Both the position numbers and the translations under genes were made by a program. The notes beneath the pieces were generated by a model. The model did not search any database and was not told the DNA's origin. It was given only the letters and a program-made list of their open reading frames with translations. A stretch of DNA of 10,437 nucleotides from Fimbriimonadales bacterium. Lineage in GTDB: Bacteria > Armatimonadota > Fimbriimonadia > Fimbriimonadales > GBS-DC. Below, in pieces: positions 1 to 5,317 of this stretch. Location of the stretch: positions 1-10,437 of the forward strand of contig JAOAFW010000086.1 in assembly GCA_026416065.1 (NCBI GenBank). Direction: 5' to 3'. The first letter of the stretch is position 1. The number at the start of each line of letters is the position of its first letter.

Positions 1-1
1 C

Positions 2-130
2 ACCGACGCCAAGACCAACGAGGACATCACCCGTTCGGTGCTAACGCAGATCATCGTCGAGCAGGAGGCCAAGGGCCAGTCGCTGCTGCCGATCAAGTTC
101 CTGCGCCAGGTCATCGCGTTCTACGGCGAC
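2..130 (+). pseudogene. phaR: Partial PhaR-type polyhydroxyalkanoate synthesis regulator (internal fragment, probably foreign to this contig)
   Basis: Frame 2 is open from the window edge and reads 43 residues that I recognise as the conserved core of PhaR, the PHA/PHB accumulation regulator. Key pieces are TDAKTNEDITRSVLTQII, then EQEAKGQSLLP, then FLRQVIAFYGD. In that family this segment follows the N-terminal DNA-binding domain and is typical of Alphaproteobacteria. The match stops abruptly after FYGD (position 130); the frame then runs to a stop at 254-256 with residues unlike PhaR. Of the 43 codons, 41 end in G or C, much more extreme than the neighbouring genes. The opposite strand is covered by the tail of a TPR protein, and both cannot be real. 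PhaR identity is confident; that the piece belongs to another genome is inference. Confidence 0.8.
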
Positions 131-1555
131 TTGTACGGCGCGGGCGCGCAGCGCCATCTCCACATACACCTGGTTCTGTCGCTGTTGCCCTTGCTGCACC
201 CATTCGCGAACGCGCTGCTCGACGCGCTCCGACGCGGGCGCGACTTCGGGCAGTAGCAAGCACAACCCCCAGACGAGCGGTTCAACCTCCCACAGGCACT
301 CCTGTTCCTGATACACCTGTTCCACGAACTCGCGGGCGATTTGCGTGGCGTCAGCGCGTCGCCCCATCAGCAGCAGGCAGAGCGCGAGCGCAGGGCGCAC
401 TTCATACTCGTTGTCGTAGGGCGAGGTAACGCTCCGCAGTCGTCTGGACGCCTGCCGAAACTCGGCAACAGCGCGTTCGTAGTCGCCCTGCATGGCGTAG
501 GCGTAGCCGCGCCAGTAGTGCGCCTGCAGCGCGAACTCGGCAGGGGCGTTCTCCCACACCTTGATAGCACGCGCATAGTCGCCCTGCTGAATCGCCGCGC
601 GCGCCTGCGCCTCCAGCTGCCCTTGACGACGCAGCGGCTCCGCGGGCGGAGGTGGAACATAAAACTCGAACGACTCGCGCTTGCCCGTCAGCTTATGCTC
701 GAACTGCGCAAAGAAGCAGTAAATCGGCGCGTTCCAGCCCCCCATTACGGTTGCGCTCAATGTTTGTGGTGAAGCCCCAAAGACGCGATTCAGCATCGGA
801 TGGACGGGTCCTGCGCCCAGCGGCGCGAAGTGGATGTTGACGATTTCCCACTCGTCAGGACTGCCTGTAAGCGGCGCCAGTTGCCAGTCGGGGCATGCTT
901 CTATATACTCTTCATCGACGGGGATAGCCGTAGCCACCTTCCAGCGGTAGTAAAGCCAGCGGAACCCGTTCAAACGCACCTTGAGCTGCTTCCCCGACCG
1001 CTGTATCGGGAAGGTTTCGGGTTGCTTGACCCGATCGAGGACGGCGGCTCTCGGCAGACGCACTCTGAATGAAGCAGGCGATTGGCTCTCAGGCAAGTTG
1101 GGAGCATAGAAGCGGAGTTCCACCGTGCTGCCGTCGGCAGGCAGTCCCTCATAGCCAGCGTTGATAATCGCCGTAAGCGCGCCTGACGGATTCTGTTGCC
1201 ATCCCTTCGTATCTATATTGCCTCCACAGAGACTCCCATCGGCTGCTATAGCGAGGCTATGGGGAAACATCGGCGAATGAAGGGGCTGGCTCGTCTTTAC
1301 CAAAAACCACAGGCGCAACGAGTCGGCGGGTGTGTGCACCGAATGCACATCACGCTGAATGGGCGGCCACGCCCACTGGAACCGCCACTCGGTGTGGACA
1401 TGATGGCGACCGTAGGTGGCTTTCAGAAACGTGACTCGTGTTCCGTTGGGTAGGGTGACGGTTGGGCGCAAGTCGCGGCGTAGCATCAGTAAGCCACCCC
1501 CCATCACGATGACGACCGCCAATCCCAACGCCCAGAACAGGTTTCGTCTGTGCAC
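41..1555 (-). CDS. Membrane-anchored TPR-repeat protein, C-terminus probably chimeric
   Basis: Unrecognised protein of 504 codons as read. The N-terminus is Arg-flanked with one hydrophobic segment at about residues 7-26 (FWALGLAVVIVMGGGLLML), followed by RRD, so it is probably anchored with the bulk outside the cytoplasm. Residues 30-310 look like a beta-rich extracytoplasmic domain without a family I can name. A Pro-rich linker (PPPPAEP, about 300) leads to tetratricopeptide-like helices at about 313-450, with AIQQGDYARAIKVWE and AMQGDYERAVAEFRQA as clear TPR signatures. The GTG start at 1553-1555 is supported by a GGAGGG Shine-Dalgarno 7 nt upstream. The last 36 or so residues (from about 469) are read antisense to a PhaR fragment, so the true C-terminus is likely missing. 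The role may be a protein-protein scaffold, but the function is unknown. Confidence 0.7.
   Translation of the reverse strand: MHRRNLFWALGLAVVIVMGGGLLMLRRDLRPTVTLPNGTRVTFLKATYGRHHVHTEWRFQWAWPPIQRDVHSVHTPADSLRLWFLVKTSQPLHSPMFPHSLAIAADGSLCGGNIDTKGWQQNPSGALTAIINAGYEGLPADGSTVELRFYAPNLPESQSPASFRVRLPRAAVLDRVKQPETFPIQRSGKQLKVRLNGFRWLYYRWKVATAIPVDEEYIEACPDWQLAPLTGSPDEWEIVNIHFAPLGAGPVHPMLNRVFGASPQTLSATVMGGWNAPIYCFFAQFEHKLTGKRESFEFYVPPPPAEPLRRQGQLEAQARAAIQQGDYARAIKVWENAPAEFALQAHYWRGYAYAMQGDYERAVAEFRQASRRLRSVTSPYDNEYEVRPALALCLLLMGRRADATQIAREFVEQVYQEQECLWEVEPLVWGLCLLLPEVAPASERVEQRVREWVQQGQQRQNQVYVEMALRARAVQVAVERDDLAQELDRQQRLALGLLLDDDLR
128..152. other. Probable chimeric junction between phaR-like DNA and the native contig
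   Basis: PhaR similarity on + ends at about position 130, and the plausible minus-strand TPR coding sequence begins between about 131 and 150. There is no stop codon, intergenic spacer, repeat or transposon end between them. A short TACGGCG string occurs on both sides (122-128 and 134-140) and could have provided microhomology. The simplest reading is an artificial join made during library preparation or assembly; a real recombination junction is possible but less likely. Confidence 0.6.
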
Positions 1556-1562
1556 TGCGCTA

Positions 1563-1568
1563 CCCTCC
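1563..1568 (-). promoter_or_regulatory. Shine-Dalgarno site of the TPR protein gene
   Basis: GGAGGG on the minus strand lies 7 nt before GTG at 1555. It fixes this non-ATG start, directly ahead of the Arg-rich n-region and the hydrophobic anchor. Confidence 0.7.
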
Positions 1569-1694
1569 GAGGCTTCATACCCACGGGGTTTGAATGGGAT
1601 ACGACTAAAGCCGTTCGCGAGGAACCCCTATCTTTTTTTACTGACTCACGGTGTGGAGTCCTGCTCCCGTTCCATCGGCATAAGTTTACTTGTT

Positions 1695-1704
1695 GGGGTA
1701 CAAT
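1695..1704 (+). promoter_or_regulatory. Probable hrcA promoter (GGGG plus -10 TACAAT)
   Basis: GGGGTACAAT has a good -10 hexamer (TACAAT, 1699-1704). No convincing -35 hexamer stands 16-18 nt upstream. The same GGGG-prefixed -10 occurs at two other promoters in the window (3447-3456 on + and 6512-6521 on -). Transcription would begin near 1711, leaving about 12 nt before the ATG at 1723. This argues against the upstream TTG at 1690 as the hrcA start, because that codon lies inside the promoter. Confidence 0.5.
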
Positions 1705-1722
1705 TTGGATGGGCGACTGCCT

Positions 1723-2784
1723 ATGGGGAGACGAGTTGCTTCGGAAGCAGGTTTGCTGGATGCGCGCAAAGCCGCCATTTTGCGGGCGGTGGCGCGTGAA
1801 CACATCCGTACGAGCGAACCAGTCGGATCGCAGGCGATAGTGGAGCGCTACGCGCTGGGGATCAAGCCCGCGACTGTGCGCAACGAGATGGCGGTAATGA
1901 CCGAGTACGGCTACCTGACTCAGCCCCATACCAGCGCGGGCAGAGTACCTACCACACGCGGCTACCGATACTATGTGGAACACCTGGCGGGTCGTACCGC
2001 GCCATTGCGAATCGAGAGCTATCTCAAACGCCTGCCTGAGCCGGGTGAGAGCCTCACCGAACTGCTGGAAGCGACTCTGCACATTCTTGCACGCGCGGCG
2101 CACTATACGGCGTTCGCCGCTGCGGAGCGCGATGAAACGATTCGCATTCTGCGCTGTGTGATTACACCCTGTAGCCCGCGCCGCGTGCTGTCCGTCGTTA
2201 TCTTCGAGCACGGCGCGGTCGATAACCGCCTGGTTGACCTGTCCCATACCCCCTCGCAACGCGCCCTGAACCGCATTCAAGGCATCCTCTCCTCGCTGGT
2301 GGAGGGGCAGACGGTTCGACACGCGCTGAGTTTAGACCCCGAGCAATCGCCCGCGATGGAATCGCCCGCAGAGCGCGGAACGCTGGCGTTGCTGCTACGT
2401 ACGGTGCAGCAACAGGTGCAGGAGGCGACTGAAGGTGAGCTGCTCTTTGAGGGCATGGTATACCTGTTGCAACAGCCCGAATTCCAGCGCGAGGTCCACC
2501 AGCTGGAGGCAGTACTGCGCGTGCTGGAGGAGCGTAAACCGCTCCATCGCCTGTTGCAGAAGCTGGGCGATGCAGGCGTACAGGTTGCTATCGGCGAAGA
2601 GAACGTTATCGAGGCACTTCACAGCTGTACCCTGATTTGCGCCCGGTACTATGTCGGCGCGCGCCCGGCAGGCGTCATTGGGCTGATGGGACCGGTGCGC
2701 ATGGACTACGACCACGCGCTACCGACCGTCCAGCGTGCCGCGCAGGCGCTGAGCGATATTCTAACCCGCACGCTCTACTCGTAG
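1723..2784 (+). CDS. hrcA: Heat-inducible transcription repressor HrcA
   Basis: HrcA is the cytoplasmic repressor that binds CIRCE operators of heat-shock operons (groE, dnaK) and needs GroEL for activity. Read as 353 aa, close to the family's usual 340-350. The N-terminal winged-helix region carries the family hallmarks EPVGSQAIVERY, PATVRNEMAVM and PHTSAGRVPTTRGYRYYVEHL (about residues 32-88). The C-terminal part has the family's GEEN and GLMGPVRMDY motifs. Start choice: ATG 1723 lies just downstream of a promoter-like -10; TTG at 1753, giving MLDARKAAILRAV, would match the canonical family N-terminus and cannot be excluded; TTG 1690 falls in the promoter. Unlike many genomes, no grpE-dnaK-dnaJ follows; trpG/pabA is the next gene. 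I see no good CIRCE site, so autoregulation is not evident. The stop codon is part of a palindromic repeat. Confidence 0.95.
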   Translation: MGRRVASEAGLLDARKAAILRAVAREHIRTSEPVGSQAIVERYALGIKPATVRNEMAVMTEYGYLTQPHTSAGRVPTTRGYRYYVEHLAGRTAPLRIESYLKRLPEPGESLTELLEATLHILARAAHYTAFAAAERDETIRILRCVITPCSPRRVLSVVIFEHGAVDNRLVDLSHTPSQRALNRIQGILSSLVEGQTVRHALSLDPEQSPAMESPAERGTLALLLRTVQQQVQEATEGELLFEGMVYLLQQPEFQREVHQLEAVLRVLEERKPLHRLLQKLGDAGVQVAIGEENVIEALHSCTLICARYYVGARPAGVIGLMGPVRMDYDHALPTVQRAAQALSDILTRTLYS

Positions 2785-2803
2785 CGTCGGCGTCCCGCCG
2801 ATG
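2780..2803 (+). repeat. Dispersed palindromic (REP-like) repeat, single copy at the hrcA stop codon
   Basis: This 24-nt unit starts CGTAGCG and contains the hairpin core GTCGGCG-TCC-CGCCGA(T). It matches the copy at 4726-4749 at 23 of 24 positions, the difference being T for C near the end. The TAG that ends hrcA (2782-2784) is inside the unit. This looks like a short dispersed extragenic palindrome inserted at a gene end. Confidence 0.75.
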
Positions 2804-2809
2804 AGACCT

Positions 2810-2830
2810 GCTTGGGCGGGAAGCCCAAGC
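2810..2830 (+). other. Hairpin in the hrcA-trpG gap
   Basis: GCTTGGGC (2810-2817) and GCCCAAGC (2823-2830) form a perfect 8-bp stem with loop GGGAA. It is followed by CCTGAG and an A-run rather than a T-run, so it is not a standard intrinsic terminator for the + strand. It could modulate readthrough from hrcA into trpG or shape the trpG leader. No separate trpG promoter is obvious. Confidence 0.5.
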
Positions 2831-2845
2831 CCTGAGAAAAAAACT

Positions 2846-3415
2846 ATGCGAGTGTTAGTGATCGACAATTACGACAGCTTTACTTATAACTTGGTGCAGT
2901 ATCTCGGCGAGTTAGGCGCGGAGTTGACCGTCGTGCGCAATGACGAACTCAGCGTGGACGAAGCACTGGCATTACAGCCTGACCGTATTCTCATCTCGCC
3001 GGGTCCCTGCACGCCCCATGAAGCGGGCATCAGCATCCCCCTGATTCTCGCGGCGGCAGGTAAAGTCCCGATTTTGGGCGTGTGTCTGGGACATCAGGCG
3101 ATTGGCGCGGCGTTCGGGGGCAATATCGTCCGGGCGAAACGCCCAATGCATGGTAAAGAGTCGCTCATTCGCCACAGCAACGCGGGCGTGTTTCACGGAA
3201 CCCCTAATCCCTTACGCGCAATCCGATACCACTCGCTGGTGATTGAACGCGCCACTATTCCCGACTGCCTCGAAATCACCGCCGAAAGCGAAGACGACCA
3301 CGAAATCATGGGCGTGCGCCACAGGCAGTACCTTGTGGAGGGCGTGCAGTTCCACCCGGAATCCATTCTCAGCGAAGCGGGAATGCAGATTCTCAGGAAC
3401 TTTTTGAGTGGCTAA
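2846..3415 (+). CDS. trpG: Glutamine amidotransferase, anthranilate / aminodeoxychorismate synthase component II
   Basis: Class I glutamine amidotransferase that releases ammonia from glutamine for a chorismate-using partner (TrpE for tryptophan, PabB for folate), in the cytoplasm. At 189 aa it has the normal family length. It starts MRVLVIDNYDSFTYNLVQYL, the TrpG/PabA signature. The catalytic triad is visible: nucleophile Cys80 in GVCLGHQ, and His170 and Glu172 in QFHPES. ISPGPCTP (50-57) and MHGK (101-104) are also family motifs. ATG 2846 matches the family start exactly, and an in-frame upstream extension to 2801 is not conserved. Only a weak purine-rich stretch precedes it, with no strong Shine-Dalgarno. 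No trpE, pabB or trpD lies nearby, so it may be an amphibolic TrpG/PabA; the sequence alone does not separate the two. Confidence 0.93.
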   Translation: MRVLVIDNYDSFTYNLVQYLGELGAELTVVRNDELSVDEALALQPDRILISPGPCTPHEAGISIPLILAAAGKVPILGVCLGHQAIGAAFGGNIVRAKRPMHGKESLIRHSNAGVFHGTPNPLRAIRYHSLVIERATIPDCLEITAESEDDHEIMGVRHRQYLVEGVQFHPESILSEAGMQILRNFLSG

Positions 3416-3446
3416 CCCCTGCCCCTCAGAATACGATTTCTGAAAT

Positions 3447-3456
3447 GGGGTATAAT
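3447..3456 (+). promoter_or_regulatory. Promoter of the dockerin-repeat protein gene (GGGG plus -10 TATAAT)
   Basis: GGGGTATAAT contains a perfect -10 TATAAT (3451-3456). There is no recognisable -35 at normal spacing, while TTTCTG lies 5 nt before the GGGG. Transcription would begin near 3462, directly ahead of a leader hairpin and the Shine-Dalgarno. The arrangement matches the promoters at 1695-1704 (+) and 6512-6521 (-). Confidence 0.65.
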
Positions 3457-3463
3457 AGGACTA

Positions 3464-3485
3464 CCCCGATTGCGGGGAAAGGAGG
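3464..3485 (+). promoter_or_regulatory. 5' leader hairpin joined to a strong Shine-Dalgarno
   Basis: CCCCG (3464-3468), loop ATTG and CGGGG (3473-3477) form a small stem at the predicted 5' end of the transcript. AAAGGAGG (3478-3485) follows at once, 10 nt before ATG 3496. A 5'-terminal stem next to a strong ribosome site is consistent with a stable, well-translated mRNA. The site fixes the start at 3496 rather than the in-frame ATG at 3445. Confidence 0.6.
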
Positions 3486-3495
3486 TTTATCAACG

Positions 3496-4548
3496 ATGAG
3501 ACGACCGATGATGGTTTTAGGCGCACTTATTGCGACGGCGGCGCTGTCGCACGCACAGGTCAACGGCGTGAACATTCCGAGCAAGTATCCTGGCGGTCCG
3601 CTTGCCTCGCAGACCAATCACACAGGCTTCGGCGACCGACTGGCGACGCATAACTGGGGTTCGGAGCTGAACCAGCTGTTTGTGCGCTGTCAGAACGGTG
3701 TACTGTACATTGGCGTGACGGGCAATCTCGAGGGCAACGGGAACGCAATACATTTTTATATTGATACGGGTCGCAGCCAGAGCAACACCTTCAACCTCAC
3801 CACAGGTTGCATCAACTGTTCCGTACAAGGCATGAGCGGCGTGGTGTTCGACCACAAACCCGACTACGCGCTGGGCGTGAATCGTTTCGATGACGGTCAG
3901 GGCAACGATAACATCTACATCGACCTGCACGACCTCTTAGGGAACTCTTCCACTTATCTCGGCTCGGTGAGGGTTGGCTCAGGCGAGGGTTCCGTCGATC
4001 GGGGCGTGAAGGCGGGCTTCGACAACTCTAATGTACAGGGCGTCACCAGCGATCCGAACAACGTGGGCAACCCCGCCACTGCCGTGAACGGGCTGGAGGT
4101 GGCTATCCCGCTGAGCGAGCTGGGCAATCCGACGGGACCGATTCGCATCCTCGCCGTGCTGACGGGTGGGGCGGACCTGGGCGACCCGTGCCGCGGTACT
4201 TACCTCTCCAACCAGACGCTGCCTGCGCTGAATGTGGCTAACACGAGCCAGCAGTATCAAAATATAGCCTGGGCGCGCTGCCCCAACCCACCGTTCGATC
4301 CGCCTGATTTCTTCCCCTTCAACTTCCAGGCGTTGGCGGGCACGCACCATGTGACGGTGCAGCCTTGCCCTGCAGGTCCTGAGGGCGACGCGAACGGCGA
4401 CGGCTGCGTGGACGACGCCGACCTGCTGATTGTGCTGTTCAACTTCGGCAACACAGGCGGTCAGGGCGATGTAAACAGCGACAACATCGTCGACGACGCC
4501 GACCTGCTGATTGTGCTGTTCAACTTCGGTACGGGCTGCGGTAGCTAA
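3496..4548 (+). CDS. Secreted protein with two C-terminal dockerin-like calcium-binding repeats
   Basis: A 350-aa exported protein. The signal peptide is MRRPMMVLGALIATAALSHA with probable cleavage before QVNG (after residue 20). The body (about 21-290) is Gly/Asn-rich and probably beta-sandwich, with NGVLYIGVTGNLEGNGNAI and HFYIDTGR. It resembles carbohydrate- or surface-associated modules, but I cannot name the family. Residues 298-350 hold two repeats of the pattern DxNxDxxVDDADLLIVLFNFG (D-A-N-G-D-G-C... and D-V-N-S-D-N-I...), giving EF-hand-like ligands at positions 1, 3, 5, 9 and 12 as in type I dockerins. Cysteines are frequent (for example GCINC, DPCRG, GDGC, TGCGS), suggesting disulfides outside the cell. 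The gene is monocistronic: own promoter, strong Shine-Dalgarno and strong terminator. No cohesin or glycosidase gene is near, so cellulosome assembly is not implied; the repeats more likely serve cell-surface attachment or folding. Confidence 0.85.
   Translation: MRRPMMVLGALIATAALSHAQVNGVNIPSKYPGGPLASQTNHTGFGDRLATHNWGSELNQLFVRCQNGVLYIGVTGNLEGNGNAIHFYIDTGRSQSNTFNLTTGCINCSVQGMSGVVFDHKPDYALGVNRFDDGQGNDNIYIDLHDLLGNSSTYLGSVRVGSGEGSVDRGVKAGFDNSNVQGVTSDPNNVGNPATAVNGLEVAIPLSELGNPTGPIRILAVLTGGADLGDPCRGTYLSNQTLPALNVANTSQQYQNIAWARCPNPPFDPPDFFPFNFQALAGTHHVTVQPCPAGPEGDANGDGCVDDADLLIVLFNFGNTGGQGDVNSDNIVDDADLLIVLFNFGTGCGS
4411..4529 (+). repeat. Direct repeat inside the gene encoding the dockerin-like units
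   Basis: A 38-nt stretch is identical at 4411-4448 and 4492-4529, offset 81 nt (27 codons), and encodes DDADLLIVLFNFG in both units. Identity at synonymous sites as well points to recent duplication or gene conversion between the units. The preceding calcium-loop codons differ between the two. Confidence 0.9.
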
Positions 4549-4564
4549 GTCCTCAGCACCTTGC

Positions 4565-4605
4565 CCCCAGCCCCGCTCCGTAAACGGAGCGGGGCTGGGG
4601 TTTTT
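4565..4605 (+). terminator. Strong intrinsic terminator of the dockerin-repeat protein gene
   Basis: CCCCAGCCCCGCTCCG (4565-4580) pairs perfectly over 16 bp with 4585-4600 around a TAAA loop, followed by TTTTT (4601-4605). It begins 16 nt after the stop codon. No A-run stands on the left side, so it should act mainly on the + strand. Confidence 0.93.
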
Positions 4606-4608
4606 GTA

Positions 4609-4624
4609 CCCCCCATCAGGGGGG
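4609..4624. other. Small C6/G6 hairpin
   Basis: CCCCCC-ATCA-GGGGGG forms a 6-bp stem just downstream of the terminator T-run. It may be a remnant of a repeat or an accessory structure. Nothing in the sequence assigns it a role. Confidence 0.4.
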
Positions 4625-4690
4625 ACTACCCTATTCTTCTCGCTTCGCTTCATCGTTCTTATATCAATCGGCGTTTCCAATAGCACAAAT

Positions 4691-4749
4691 CGTCGGCGGG
4701 ACGCCGACGCTACGGGCACGCCCTGCGTAGCGTCGGCGTCCCGCCGACG
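4691..4749. repeat. Inverted pair of the dispersed palindromic (REP-like) repeat
   Basis: The 24-nt unit at 4726-4749 and its exact reverse complement at 4691-4714 face each other across an 11-nt spacer (4715-4725). Each unit is itself a hairpin with core GTCGGCG-TCC-CGCCGAC, and the pair can fold into a 24-bp stem. A third near-copy is at 2780-2803. The pair lies between the convergent ends of the dockerin-repeat protein gene and the biotin-carrier gene. This is the typical location and paired layout of REP/BIME-like elements. It might also stop minus-strand transcription from the biotin-carrier gene, for which no T-tailed terminator is seen. Confidence 0.8.
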
Positions 4750-4822
4750 ACATCACAGCGTTTGCTAAGCCGATCGGTATTAGTTTCAGGCAGTGTAAAA
4801 TCAACAGGAGCAACCAAGCACC

Positions 4823-5317
4823 CTACTCCACAATCTGCGCCAGAATCGCGCCTTCCTGCACCAGTTCGCCCTCGCGAGCATCGAGTTGCTGCACCACACC
4901 TGCAAACGGTGCGCGGAGTGTCTGCTCGGTTTTCATCGCCTCTAACGTGAGCAGGCGTTGCCCTGCTTCTACACGCTCGCCTTGCTGCACGAAGACTCTG
5001 GTAATCAACCCCGGCATCGGCGCAGTAAGGATGCCTTCCGCGCTGGAGTGTTGTGCTCCGCTTCGGCGCGTCGGCTCTGCGCGTTGAAACCGATACACGC
5101 GCCCACGATACTGGATCTCCACGCCCTGCGGCGTCTGTGTGAAGGCGAGTTGCATCCGCCCTGTGGGGGTCTGCAAAGTGAGGATATTCTCTTCTGCTCG
5201 GGCATGTAGCAAAGAATGCTGCGTGTCGTCGGGCAAGGTGATTTTCCATCCCTGACCATCGGGCTGGGTGGTCAGAGCAATGTCTTCTTCCTGATAGCGG
5301 AACTTTGTTTTATACAT
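4823..5317 (-). CDS. Biotin-carboxyl-carrier-type (biotin/lipoyl attachment) protein
   Basis: A 164-aa protein whose C-terminal half (about 96-164) is a biotinyl domain. It opens with LTAPMPGLITRVFVQQGERVEAGQ, then LEAMKTEQ with the acceptor Lys129. The lysine is 35 residues from the C-terminus, the classical spacing for biotin carrier domains, and the AMK context favours biotin over lipoate; Thr follows Lys where Met is commonest. Residues 1-80 form a beta-rich domain like the one preceding the carrier in some acyl-CoA carboxylase subunits. It would swing carboxybiotin between a biotin carboxylase and a carboxyltransferase, but neither is encoded in the window, so the substrate (acetyl-CoA, propionyl-CoA, pyruvate) is unknown. 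ATG 5315-5317 overlaps the 3' end of the upstream nucleotidyltransferase by 8 bp, suggesting translational coupling. An in-frame upstream extension lies inside that gene and looks non-native. Confidence 0.88.
   Translation of the reverse strand: MYKTKFRYQEEDIALTTQPDGQGWKITLPDDTQHSLLHARAEENILTLQTPTGRMQLAFTQTPQGVEIQYRGRVYRFQRAEPTRRSGAQHSSAEGILTAPMPGLITRVFVQQGERVEAGQRLLTLEAMKTEQTLRAPFAGVVQQLDAREGELVQEGAILAQIVE

Noticed and set aside
1643..1660. GACTC-N8-GAGTC inverted repeat upstream of hrcA as a degenerate CIRCE operator
   Set aside because: Only the inner ACTC/GAGT is shared with CIRCE, the spacer is 8 rather than 9 nt, and the outer TTAGC/GCTAA parts are missing. A 5-bp arm is easily expected by chance.
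1690..1722. TTG at 1690 as hrcA start (364 aa)
   Set aside because: It lies upstream of and across the -10 element TACAAT, adds 11 residues not typical of HrcA, and has no ribosome site.
2810..2845. Hairpin before trpG as an intrinsic terminator of hrcA or a trp attenuator
   Set aside because: No T-run follows the stem on +, and no Trp-rich leader peptide or alternative stem is visible.
4710..5249. Long alternative-frame reading frames antisense or out of frame to the biotin-carrier and other genes
   Set aside because: They overlap genes with clear family motifs and have Arg/Ser/Cys-rich compositions typical of GC-rich shadow frames.
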